Source of the DNA: Volvox africanus
Taxonomy: Eukaryota > Chlorophyta > Chlorophyceae > Chlamydomonadales > Volvocaceae
Assembly: GCA_030268105.1 (NCBI GenBank)
Contig: BSDZ01000015.1
Location: 3,685,501-3,749,500, forward strand
Direction of reading: 5' to 3'
Length of the DNA: 64,000 nucleotides
The position numbers were made by a program, and so were the translations under genes. Shown one piece after another: positions 23,935 through 34,186 of the stretch (the first letter of the stretch is position 1; each line of letters begins with the position of its first letter). The notes beneath the pieces were generated by a model. That model had not been told where the DNA came from. It saw only the letters and a program-made list of their open reading frames with translations, and ran no database searches.

Positions 23935-25170
23935 ATGTCCGCGGAACACGACGATACGCCGCACACTAGCCTAGGTAGCCAACCCGATTTCGTTGTAGCT
24001 GCTAGAGCGCCGGATAGAGGTCTTGAGACTGTTGGCGCGCGAGCCACTCAAGAGCCCCTTTTCCTTCAGACCCCTGCTCACTTAATTGTGCCGCATTCAG
24101 CAGTGAACACGAATATGGACAACACTGCTGGACCAAGGGTTCTGCCATTACCTCAAGCTCGAGGGCATGATGACATCCCTGAGGTGATGAGATTGTCGAT
24201 TCCCGTTCCTAGGCTCAATATTTCGCTGACCGACAAGACACCAGGGCATAGCATAGCCGATGCAACTCGTGCGTACGTGCGTGACGCTAAAAAGTACCTC
24301 CAAGCTGTTCATGGTGGCGATAATGACGGTATCAGGTGTCTCTTCGTTGGTAACACCCTCGAGGGCGCAGCGAAGGACTGGTATCGCAATTGGACCAACG
24401 CCCGGGGCAGCTATACTTTTGACGAGTTAGTCGCCGCTTTGCTCGCACGATTCGCTACTGAGGTTCAAGCACGCGATGTGGAAGCTCGTAACGTTTTGGC
24501 AGCCGGTAGCTACCACATGCGTCGGGATGAAAATGTACCTGCGTACCAGTCACGCTTCGAAGCACTTGTGACTCCCATTGCTGACCTCACCGAATCTGAG
24601 CGTGTCTTTTGGTTTAGGCGAGGCCTAACGAAACTTTTGGCTAAATGGTGCGCCACTGACTTGGTTGGAGCGCAGATCAAGTCGTATGACGCGTTGGTCG
24701 CTTTTGCTAAGGGCGCGGAGATACGACTTCTTGCCGGCGAGGAAGAAGTCAAGTCTGGCCCTCGTGCATATGCCGTGCAAGTGCAGGATCCGCTTGGGGA
24801 AGCTGTAGCTCTCGACCAGGACCTCGGCGCGACCCGCCCCACGCCTACTGCCGCGACGCGGCGCAGCAACGGGCAACGCAAGGCGCGCGGGGGCGCTAGC
24901 TCGGGTGTCCATGGTACAGGAGGAGCAGGTCCGAGCTCGGACCCAGCTAGGAACAGGAAGCGTGGTGGTGCGCCGTCGTCGGCAGCCGCACAGCGTTCCG
25001 ACCCCAACGCGAAGCGTACTCGTACGGATGACACATTTATGCCAAAATGGAATTGCAATCGTTCCGAATTCGAGCGTCGAAAATTGGCCAACGTTTGTCT
25101 ACGGTGTGCGGAGAGCCATTCTACGAAGGATTGCCCTCTAATGCCGCCGTTTGTACCTCAGCCGAAATAG
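23935..25170 (+). CDS. R4 Gag polyprotein (411 aa)
   Basis: Full-length Gag. Start ATG 23935-23937, stop TAG 25168-25170. Capsid region with DWYRNW and FWFRRGL; basic Ala/Gly/Arg-rich linker; C-terminal zinc knuckle CLRCAESHSTKDC. Seven nucleotides after the TAG comes a CCCGGG/CCCGGG stem (25178-25183 with 25204-25209). This layout fits stop-codon readthrough to make Gag-Pol. Very few substitutions separate it from the R2 and R3 Gag. Confidence 0.94.
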   Translation: MSAEHDDTPHTSLGSQPDFVVAARAPDRGLETVGARATQEPLFLQTPAHLIVPHSAVNTNMDNTAGPRVLPLPQARGHDDIPEVMRLSIPVPRLNISLTDKTPGHSIADATRAYVRDAKKYLQAVHGGDNDGIRCLFVGNTLEGAAKDWYRNWTNARGSYTFDELVAALLARFATEVQARDVEARNVLAAGSYHMRRDENVPAYQSRFEALVTPIADLTESERVFWFRRGLTKLLAKWCATDLVGAQIKSYDALVAFAKGAEIRLLAGEEEVKSGPRAYAVQVQDPLGEAVALDQDLGATRPTPTAATRRSNGQRKARGGASSGVHGTGGAGPSSDPARNRKRGGAPSSAAAQRSDPNAKRTRTDDTFMPKWNCNRSEFERRKLANVCLRCAESHSTKDCPLMPPFVPQPK

Positions 25171-28100
25171 GGGCTTGCCCGGGTTCCTGTGGAGGGGGCA
25201 CCACCCGGGATTTCTGAACTAACGCGTGGTCGGTGGTCATCCTTACGGCCAGCCGTTAAGGCATTGTTGCCTTGTGTACTTGGACACATCGAGCGAGTCA
25301 TTGCGCGACGCATCACGCTTGACGGACGCACGGGACTTCTCTGCTTCGACCCGTTGTGTAATTTGTTTACACCTCGCCGTCCCCTGTCGTCTATCGATCT
25401 GTCTAACCACGTGGTTTTGTTCATCCCCTCGTCTCTGCGTGAGATGTCGGAACAGTTGGCCATATACAGGAGATGTAGGCGTCAATATCCAGGCACTGCC
25501 GCATGTGTATTACTCCCTGCTTTCTGTCGGCGCAAGGCAGAGGCATCGTTAAGGGGTATGCGGCATGTCCACCGGTTCGAGCCGGGCACCGTTTTGTTTA
25601 ATGGTGTGGATTGGGAGGGTACGCTGGCTCCGTGGCCATGCCTATCCTACTCGGTTGACGTTTGGTACGAAGCTCCTGATGGGGGTGCCGTTGGTTACGG
25701 ACCCGCCTTAAGTGCACTGACGTTGTCTGCTGGGCAGTCGCTCGTAGATAACCGTGTCCCTGTGGTTCAGATCGGTTTGAATGGCCGTACTCTGAAGGCA
25801 CTTGTTGACACCGGTGCCAGCGACGACTTCATCTCTGTCGCAGAGGTGAATGCGCTGGGGTTGTCCCCAGAGTCGTCTGATTGTCCACAGGTTACCCTTG
25901 CTGACGGGGGTAAGCATCCCATCGTGGGCAGGATTACCCTTAGCCTATCGTTAGGCCCTTTGCGTGTTGTGACCCGGCCGTACGTGCTGCAGGGCTTAGC
26001 AGAGACTGCACCGTACATAATGGGGTCGTCGACATTACGACAGTACCGCGCGCGCATCGACATGGAGACCGCAACCCTGCATATGTGCAAGGGTACTCTG
26101 TCGATTAAGGTACCTTTCCTGTCGTTCGAACATGTCACACCAAAGGAGGGCGAAACTGAGGCGGTGCCTATGGTTAATTTCGCTGTGACCGCAATGGCCG
26201 CGCGAACCAGAGCTAGTCGGGCGTAAGGAGGCCGTCCGTTTGTTACGGAAGGGTGCCCACGGACTGCTTTTAAGGCCGCGGGTGAGCTGTTGTGTCACCA
26301 CCGCGCAGATTTCTGCGGATCCTGAGGTTGAGGCCCTACTGTCGCAGTATGAGGACGTCTTTAAAGATATCCCTGGCCTACCACCTATGCGTCCTGTTGA
26401 TCACACAATCCCTCTCATGCCTGGAGCGCAGCCTACGGCCCAGCCAATGTACAGGTTGAGTCCATTGGAACTGGACGAGGTGAAGCGCCAGGTGACGGAT
26501 TTGCTCGCGAAGGGTATGATACGCCCCAGCACATCCCCGTTTTCTGCACCGATTTTGTTTGTCGGTAAGAAGGATGGGACCTTGCGCATGTGCATCGATT
26601 ACCGGGGGTTGAATGCGAATACGGTGAAAAATCGCTACCCTTTGCCACGCGTTGACGACCTGTTGGATAAGCTGAAGGGCTCGGCTTATTTTTCCTCAAT
26701 TGACTTGCAACAGGGCTACAATCAGATTAGCATCGCTGCCTCTGATATCCCGAAAACCGCTTTTCGGACGCCCTTCGGTCACTTTGAGTATACGGTCCTA
26801 TCATTTGGTTTGACTAATGCCCCTGCGACGTTTCAGGCGGTTATGGACCGAATGTTTAGGCCGTTTATCGACAGGTTCGTTGTTTGCTACCTGGATGACA
26901 TCTTGGTATATTCTAAGACGCGCGAGGAGCACTTGGAGCATCTTCGGCTCGTGCTCGACGTTATGAGGCGGGAGCAATTGTTTGCTAAACGCGCCAAATG
27001 CTTTTGGGCGCAGCCTCAGGTGGAATATTTGGGCCACATTGTGTCGGCCACCGGTGTGAAGATGGACCCGCGGAAGGTCGCCGTGGTTCGCGATTGGCCC
27101 GCGCCTCAGAACCTCACGGAGCTGCGTAAGTTCCTTGGCTTGACCAATTATTTCCGAAAGTTCATTGAAAAATATTCCATCATTGCGGCCCCGCTTACTA
27201 ACTTAACTCGCAAAGGCGTTTTCGTTTCGCTCGAGTCGTGGACGTCGCAATGCCAGCGGGCATTCGAAGAGCTCAAACGAATCATTGCCGAAGATGTCAC
27301 CCTTGCATTCCCTGATTACTCGTTGCCATTTCGTGTTGAGGTAGTGTCTGATGCCTCAATATTTGGAAGCGGCGCTGTATTGTTACAGGAAGGGCGACCG
27401 ATCGCCTTCACGAGTAAGAAGTTTTCTGGTGCGGAGATTCGCTACACCACCGGGGAACAGGAGCTTCTGGCCGTGCTGCATGCTTTAAAGGAATGGCGCT
27501 GTTACCTCGAGGGACGCCCGTTTACTTTAAAGACTGACCATAAGCCCCTAACGTTTTTGCAAAGCGTTCCGACGTTGAACCGCCGCCAAGCTAGGTGGAT
27601 GGAATATCTAGCTAGGTTCAACTGCACCTGGGAGTATATTTCTGGTAAATTGAATATTGCCGATGCTCTCAGTCGACATCCGTCGCTACACGCTGCAATT
27701 TTGGCAGCGCCCGTCGTGCGGCCGCGTAGCGAGGAGGTTCCGATCGCGACGGACCTCGCGGAGCGGTTGAAGGCTGCCTACAGCGCAGACGCCTGGTTCG
27801 CGGACCCGGCTAATGTAGAAAACCTTCGCAAGCAGAATGGCCTTTGGCTACGGACGGAGGGTGCAGCTACGCAAATCGTCGTTCCAAACGACGACGCGCT
27901 ACGCTACGACATCCTTGCGCGGTTCCACGAGGACCCGTTAGCAGGACACCCTGGTAGCAAGCGATTGATCGACTTGGTGCAACGTTCCTTTTGGTGGCCT
28001 CGTTTGGCTAAGGATGCGGCGAACTTCGTCCAGACATGCAGTCTGTGCCAGCGCAATAAGGCTTTGTCCGGTAAGGGCCATGGGTTGTTGCAACCGTTGC

Positions 28101-29227
28101 CTGTCCCGGATGCGCCTTGGGAAAGTGTTTCCATGGACTTCGTAGTCGCGCTGCCCAAAACTGAGGGGGGATACGATGCGGTGTTCGTAATGGTCGACCG
28201 TCTGACTAAGATGGTTCACCTAGCACCATGCACATCATCCTGCACGGCTGAGCAAACCGCACGTTTGTTTTTCGACAATGTGGTTCGGTTACACGGGGTT
28301 CCCAAAAATGTGATCTCGGACCGCGGAGGACAGTTCACGTCTAAGTTTTGGGAAGCGCTCTGCAAGCTAGTTGGCATGCGTGTCAACCTGAGCACAGCGT
28401 ACCACCCGCAGACTGATGGTCAAACCGAACGCACAAACCGCACGTTGGGTGATATGTTGCGCAATTATGCTGGTCGCACACCACTCGTTTGGGATACGTA
28501 TTTGACTGCGGCAGAATTCGCGCTTAACAACGCTGTTAACCGCTCTACAGGCAAAAGTCCGTTCTTTCTTAACTACGGATTTCATCCCGCGCTACCCGTG
28601 TGGCGTGAGTTGGAAGTGAACGTGCCTGCTGCTAAACTTTTTGCCAAGTCTTTTATGTCCCGAATCACAGACGCGAAGTCGTGTTTGGACGCGGCGCAGC
28701 AACGAACGACGGAATACTACAACAAATCCAAGCAGGATGTGACGTTTTTGGAGGGGCAACTCGTGTTGCTAAGCACCAAGAACTTGCGTTCCTTGGCCGA
28801 CGGATCCCGAAAACTCTTACCTCGCTGGATTGGTCCGTACCCTGTCGTGCGCATGGTTGGGAATGTGGCTGTGCAGCTTGCATTGCCCGCTTATATGACC
28901 ATTCACCCCACGTTTCACGTATCGCTTGTTCGTCCGTATTGTGGTACGGAACCCGTCCCTGAGCCTGCTAACACCCCCGCAGCGATTGAACCAGTTCCCG
29001 AGACCTGGATCGCTGGTAAACAGAAGTTTTACGATGTGGAGCGGGTGTTAGATTATCGCGCGCGTCGTGTGGGCCGACACCGACGTAAGCGAACAGTACA
29101 CGAGTACTTGGTTAAGTGGACAGGGTATACCGACGAGCACAACTCATGGGAACCGGCACGCAACTTCTCACAGGACATGAAACCCCTGCTCGAAGAAGCC
29201 CGCAAACGTGCCACGCAAGCCCAATGA
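25171..29227 (+). pseudogene. R4 Pol (one 5-bp deletion; RT to chromodomain otherwise open)
   Basis: In the gag frame after the TAG. The protease domain with DTGASDDF is near 25808. A 5-bp deletion near 26206, seen against R2 and R3, ends the frame at TAA 26224-26226. From about 26240 to TGA 29225-29227 the frame is open for ~995 codons. That part holds RT ([10 protein letters not shown]), RNase H (VSDAS, TDHKPL), the integrase zinc finger (starting [13 protein letters not shown]) with its CxxC, the catalytic core (SMDF, SDRGGQF, QTERTNR) and a chromodomain ([14 protein letters not shown]). Here R4 lacks the two deletions seen in R2 and R3. The chromodomain implies possible targeting to heterochromatin, as known for chromoviruses. 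Confidence 0.93.
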
Positions 29228-29271
29228 CCCCTGCAGTCGATGCTGTATGATGCAGCAAGGACGCTGCATAC

Positions 29272-29286
29272 GGGAGGGGGGATAAT
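29272..29286 (+). other. R4 polypurine tract
   Basis: GGGAGGGGGGATAAT immediately before the 3' LTR; the plus-strand primer for reverse transcription. Confidence 0.8.
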
Positions 29287-30110
29287 TGTTGTGCTACGGT
29301 TCATTTCCCGCCGACGCGTAGGTCGACGCGATCCTACGAGGCGAAGTGCTTTTGTGATGAACGCATTACATATGAATGAATCTGTATGATATAAATGTAT
29401 TCGCATACATTTATATATGCATCTGGCATGTTGTCATTATCCATCGCGACATCGCATCATAGCAAATCCGCCTAGCATGCATGAATGACCGAATCATTGA
29501 AGTGCGCATTATGCTCGTGCTACGAAACGATAAGTAATATTATCTGATATAATATTACTTCATTACAGCACACGTTAAGAGCGCCGCACTCGTCGCGATG
29601 CATGCCCTGCAATCGGATATCGTTATCCGGACCCTTGCATCATGCGAATGCCGGAAAGGCTTATACGTTGTTATGCGTAGACATCGCCTAGGCGCAGTAG
29701 GGTTGTCACATCTAGGATCGGCCTCCTAATGTGAATCGTACGGCACTGCGATGCTGCGAGTATAACAGATGCGAGGACGGCTAAGCTAAAAGAGACATTC
29801 GATACCAGAGAACACTTGTGTGTTCTACATTACTATTACTATACGATACTCTACTTAGCCCGAGCTAAGCCTGAACTTCGCTAATCACCGCCGCGTGATG
29901 ATTGCTTGCTTCCGGCGCTGACGGCGATTTCGTCCATTGCATCATTCCGACCTGTAAGACCGTAAGTTATATCTCTCTTCGTCTTGAAGTCTTCCGCTGT
30001 CTCTGTTTGCTCTCGCTTGCCTTGCTGTACTTGCAAGTGCTCGCGCATCGGTGTCGATAGTCTCCAGACGTGCAGATACTCATGAGCAAGCGCGAACGAG
30101 AGGTACAACA
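29287..30110 (+). repeat. 3' LTR of copy R4
   Basis: An 824-bp LTR followed by the GCTGG duplication. Differences from the 5' LTR that I noticed: CTAAAAGAG for CTAAAGGAG and GCAAGCGCG for GCAAACGCG. Confidence 0.94.
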
Positions 30111-31030
30111 GCTGGGTCCTCAGCAGTGAGGGGACGGAGTGAATATCATTTTGTATTCATAGATATCATTTTTTATCTGTAGTTCAACCTTCAGAACGGT
30201 CTGAGAGCAATGACCCGGTATTTTTCATGTTAAGGTTTTGAGTTATTTGGGGTCCTTTGAGCCCTTTCACCTCCCAATGCGTCTGACTTGGACCTTTCGA
30301 GTCCAAACTACAGCAAGCAGCATTTTCCAAGCAGCAACTTATACACTTTAATTCATCTCCATTGATCTGCACAACGACGGAAATATGTGGTTATAGTTGT
30401 GGTGTTACTTGTGTACGACAACATCTTGATGGCATATTTGTGCATACCGCGCGCTGTCATGCATGTCCTAACTCCTAATAAACGCGGTGTGGATGGAGTC
30501 ACACATACAATTAACGAAATCAAAGTTAGATTGCCAGCCAGTTTTCTTCTGCTAGCTGTTATAAATGACAACTTGTTGGAATGTGAGCAACACCCATATA
30601 TGAAAGAATGTCAGAGCAAGTAATACAGCCCACGAGGGGCCGGGCGCTTTGCTGACTTTAAGACAACTCAACTGAAACTACAACTGATCTCCGCCCAAAC
30701 TAACGGATTGCAATTAACTGTCCTGCTGATTGGGCAGCTAGTCGGATTGCTTGCAAGTGTTCTTATATACTAACTTATCTGACACCACAATTTGATCTGT
30801 GGATGAAGGTATAGGAAGGACACACAGATAGATGCTTCCTAAGCAACTGTCCAGACTAGACGCCCTTAGCAGAGCGCTAATCCAGCATGACAAGCAGCAA
30901 GTCGGTGCTGCCGGCAGGGCAGGTAACCAGAGGGCTTGAGATGTTCTCGTTAGGATGGGAGCTGGAGGGTGTTGTAGTCGTACGTTTGTACAGCACATCT
31001 AGTTAAAATTGAAGATATATATGGTATGAA

Positions 31031-31074
31031 GTCTGGGTGCCTACTTACATGCATACGTAGGTAGGCACCCAGAC
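31031..31074. repeat. Perfect 14-bp inverted repeat
   Basis: Arms GTCTGGGTGCCTAC (31031-31044) and GTAGGCACCCAGAC (31061-31074) around a 16-nt centre containing CATGCAT. It could be a folded remnant of a small transposon or a transcript hairpin; no target duplication was identified. Confidence 0.8.
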
Positions 31075-31399
31075 GACACCATGCATGCATCATCTAGGTG
31101 TCTACCGGCTGCAATACGCATGCCTCCTGCAAGAGAGCGACATACAGCGGCTTTGGAAACTCATTATATGAGGAAAGGAGCAAACTCGAAAGTCCGTTTG
31201 ACAGTGCGCCCATGCAACGCTCTACAAACTTCATTTTTGAACTCGCGTGTGGCAACGCCAATCGCTTGGCCAGGAGGCCTCTTCTGATGTTCTTCAAATT
31301 CCACTTGATATCGTCCACTTGATGCAAGGGCCCACATGCCCCAGCATGCGGACAGGGTTTAGTCCGCTCGTCCCACCTGGTTGAATGATAAATGGTGTC

Positions 31400-31480
31400 T
31401 ATGGGTAGTGTCCAGGGCGGACCGTGTATGGTCTTCCGATCGGGCCTTTACTCATCAGGTGGATATGTACAACAGAGATA
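31400..31480 (+). repeat. Dispersed unclassified repeat, copy 2
   Basis: Shares GGTAGTGTC, GACCGTGTATGGTC and TTCCGATCGGGCCTTT with the blocks at 3190-3262 (inverted) and 39800-39870. The sequence continues to a shared CAGAGATACGACA / CAGAGATACAACA phrase. Confidence 0.55.
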
Positions 31481-33244
31481 CGACATTAAATACGCGACTA
31501 GTTTGCAAGGCCTTAGAGGCAATCGGTGCTAGAGTAAGTGTAATGGGGAAAGTCGCACCCGGCATCAAACGCGCTATTGCACCTACCCTGTGTTGCAGTA
31601 AGGGCCCTGCTGTCGAGGGGCCATCAAGAGACGATGTGATAGACCTCAGGAATAGGAAAAGAAGTAACCCGGTCTCCAAAAGGGGGGGGTAGTGGCGACA
31701 GGGCGCATTTCTCTTTTTCTCGTACCTGGTAATGTAGCCTGGCCCGTATCTAAAGCGGATTATGGAGAAGGCCTCTTCATCAAACCAGTTCTGTATGGAA
31801 AATCCCTTTGCAGGCTATGTGGACCTTATCTAGCAATGCAGCTTTTGCATTCAGTACGGGGCTGATACAAAACACGTTGTTGGATTTCCAGTATATATTA
31901 AAGTCATTCTTCTGGAGATTTCCATACGTCATTTTACCCTTAGCAATACCGGTACATATCTTTGTTGGTTTACCACTTGTTTTAATAGGCAACATGATCA
32001 ACACAATCAACGAACCCCGACTAGGATGTTACGTTTCCCTGCATGTTTATGCATATGCAACATATGGATCTCCCGTCTGTGAAACCACAAGCCTTCATGA
32101 TTTCCTGATGGCAGGCATTATATATGGATTCCATACCAGAATAATATGAAGGCCTGGTTATAGAAGAGGACATACAGATGGATAGATGGGGCTTATGGAT
32201 AGATGGGGTTTATGGAAGCCGGGAGCCACCGTTTTCCCAGGATAATAAAAGAACACCCGCGCGTTCGAGGAGCGTGGAGATTCCTCGAGCGAGCGCATGT
32301 TTTTCCATCATCAGAAGGAACCGTATTCGGAGGAACGATATTCCGGAACCACTGACCCTCAACCTTCAAATCTCTCCACTCCGCGCCAAAATCATCCTCC
32401 GAAACTAAGCCTCCCGTACTTAAGGAACACGGTTTATTAGCAAAAACTTTTCTGGCTCCTTGGCTTTGGACCAGCCAGAGTACGCGTCCTACTCCTTCCC
32501 CGATCAAATTGATACGCAACACCATCCAAAACACCGACTCTACAGGTGGAATAACAATTTCTCGCAGATCACTTCGCCGCCCTAGGCATTGAAACCTCTA
32601 GGTGCTAATATAACTTTACGAAACCATCGACCAACCCACTGCACCGTATATATAAATTATTATGTACCAATGTACCATCCGGCGCAAGAGCATGCATTCA
32701 TTTTTACGATACCCCGTGCAACAACAAAACAAAGCTAACAAATTAACGAAATAATTGAAAATGAAAAACCACCGAACCTCAAACCAGCCACCTACCGAAT
32801 AATATTAAATGACCAGTTTTCTGTCAAATGTATGAAACAAGCCGTACTTGGCGCACCCGGATGGACGGCATAATCATAAATAGTATTGGCACGACAGTTA
32901 TGGCACGACCAATGTGCCCCTGGAGTTCCAGGTTCTGCCCCGACCGAGAGCGGGCCATACACCCTAAAGTTAAGGGCAGGGTGCCCCCATGTCGGTGGAC
33001 GGTGACGACCCCAACTAAAGTAACCTGCGAGCTGACCAGTAGCGGAGTTGACGCCTTAGTTGATCCGGCAGATTCCGCTGGATGCTGGTGGTGGGTGCTG
33101 AACCTGGGAAAACCGCTGATTTCGGAGAAGTCGGCATGGGAGACTGGATGAGGGTGCCCCGAAACACCTGGGAAGGTAGGTACTGCCAGGTTAGTGGCCA
33201 CGGGTGATGTACCCCCCTATCCTACACACATAAATACATACATG

Positions 33245-34140
33245 CAATGGACACTCCAACACAAACAGCAGCCTCACCCCTGGACCGTGCACGGGCCCGT
33301 ACAGTTGCAGACTTTTGGGCACGCTTGCATTCTTTTGCAGCGTTGGGAATACCTCACTATGGCTGGGATCTAGTGGGACCACAACATCCCATCCTAGCCA
33401 TAGTTGGCAGGCAAATGCGGTGTGCAGATCCGGTTGACATCACCGACCATGGAGCAGCAAGAACAGAGCAGGGGCTTTAGGGCAGGAGTTTTGAGGAGGA
33501 GGTTCTGTGGGAGGAAAGGGGGAGAGTGAGGGAGGTAGAGACAAGGAGAGGGCGGTCTAGTTCTCGAGGAGGGGAAGGGAGAGGGTGGAGGGTTTCGTGG
33601 CTAGAGGTTCCTGTGTCCAGGCTTCGGGTCCTTAGGGTTTTAGGGGGGGGTCAGCGAGAGAGGTCTTTCCTTTTTGTGCAGTTCAGGTGTCTGCGGGGCC
33701 AGCTTTGGGTGGGGCCGGAAGGCTTTCTAGGGGGGCGCCAGTTTGGCTTGTCATCCCCCCCTCCGCCTCTTGTTGGGTTCTTCCGGCTTGGCTGTGTAAG
33801 GGTGTGCTTTCCTGCTGGTGTTTCTCCTCTGAGGGGATCTGTGTGTGTCTGTCAGGCTCTTGCCAGGTCAGTTTCGGGTTAGAGGAGAGGTTTCCCCGTC
33901 CTTTGAGCAGCTAGGTGTCCCCCGTTTTCTGTTGGACCTTTCTGTGGTTTCTTGGTGGCCCTGAGTGCTCTGTGAGTGGCCAGGCGAGAGTCTGTGAGGG
34001 CTCGCTGGCCCTAGTGAGAGGGGTAGCACGTGGCAGGACAGACAGACAAAAGCACGTGTTCCTCCCCTGCGCTGTGGCTCGGTCCGGTCAGGACCCCCGG
34101 TGCTCGTCTTTGAAGGGCGAGTCGCCCACAGTGTAACACC
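33245..34140 (+). mobile_element. LINE, 5'-truncated copy (last ~79 codons plus 3' UTR)
   Basis: Nearly identical to 37948-38846 of the next element; I saw about half a dozen base changes and one G-run length change. It begins inside the LINE ORF and ends at the same CACAGTGTAACACCCATAA terminus, followed by a TACATA-rich tail. TGTAA lies about ten bases from the 3' end, which fits use of the algal polyadenylation signal by the LINE transcript. Confidence 0.88.
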
Positions 34141-34186
34141 CATAATACATACATATGTATGTATATACATAAGATACATACATACT

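Larger units (their letters stand above)
22645..30110 (+). mobile_element. Ty3/gypsy chromovirus copy R4
   Basis: A complete 7466-bp element with LTRs at 22645-23468 and 29287-30110 and the target duplication GCTGG at 22640-22644 and 30111-30115. The two LTRs are nearly identical (I saw two differences), so this is the youngest copy in the window. Gag is intact. Pol is intact from RT to chromodomain, but a 5-bp deletion near 26206 separates protease from RT. It lies 45 bp downstream of the glycosyltransferase stop codon. Confidence 0.97.
30116..33243. other. Gene-poor stretch, no gene supported
   Basis: About 3.1 kb of moderate GC. The longest open frames (113-125 codons) have no recognisable motifs and lie on both strands. 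It contains a hairpin at 31031-31074 and a dispersed repeat near 31400-31480. Confidence 0.5.

Noticed and set aside
31808..32149. 113-codon hydrophobic plus-strand ORF
   Set aside because: No recognisable family, no splice or neighbour context; likely chance.
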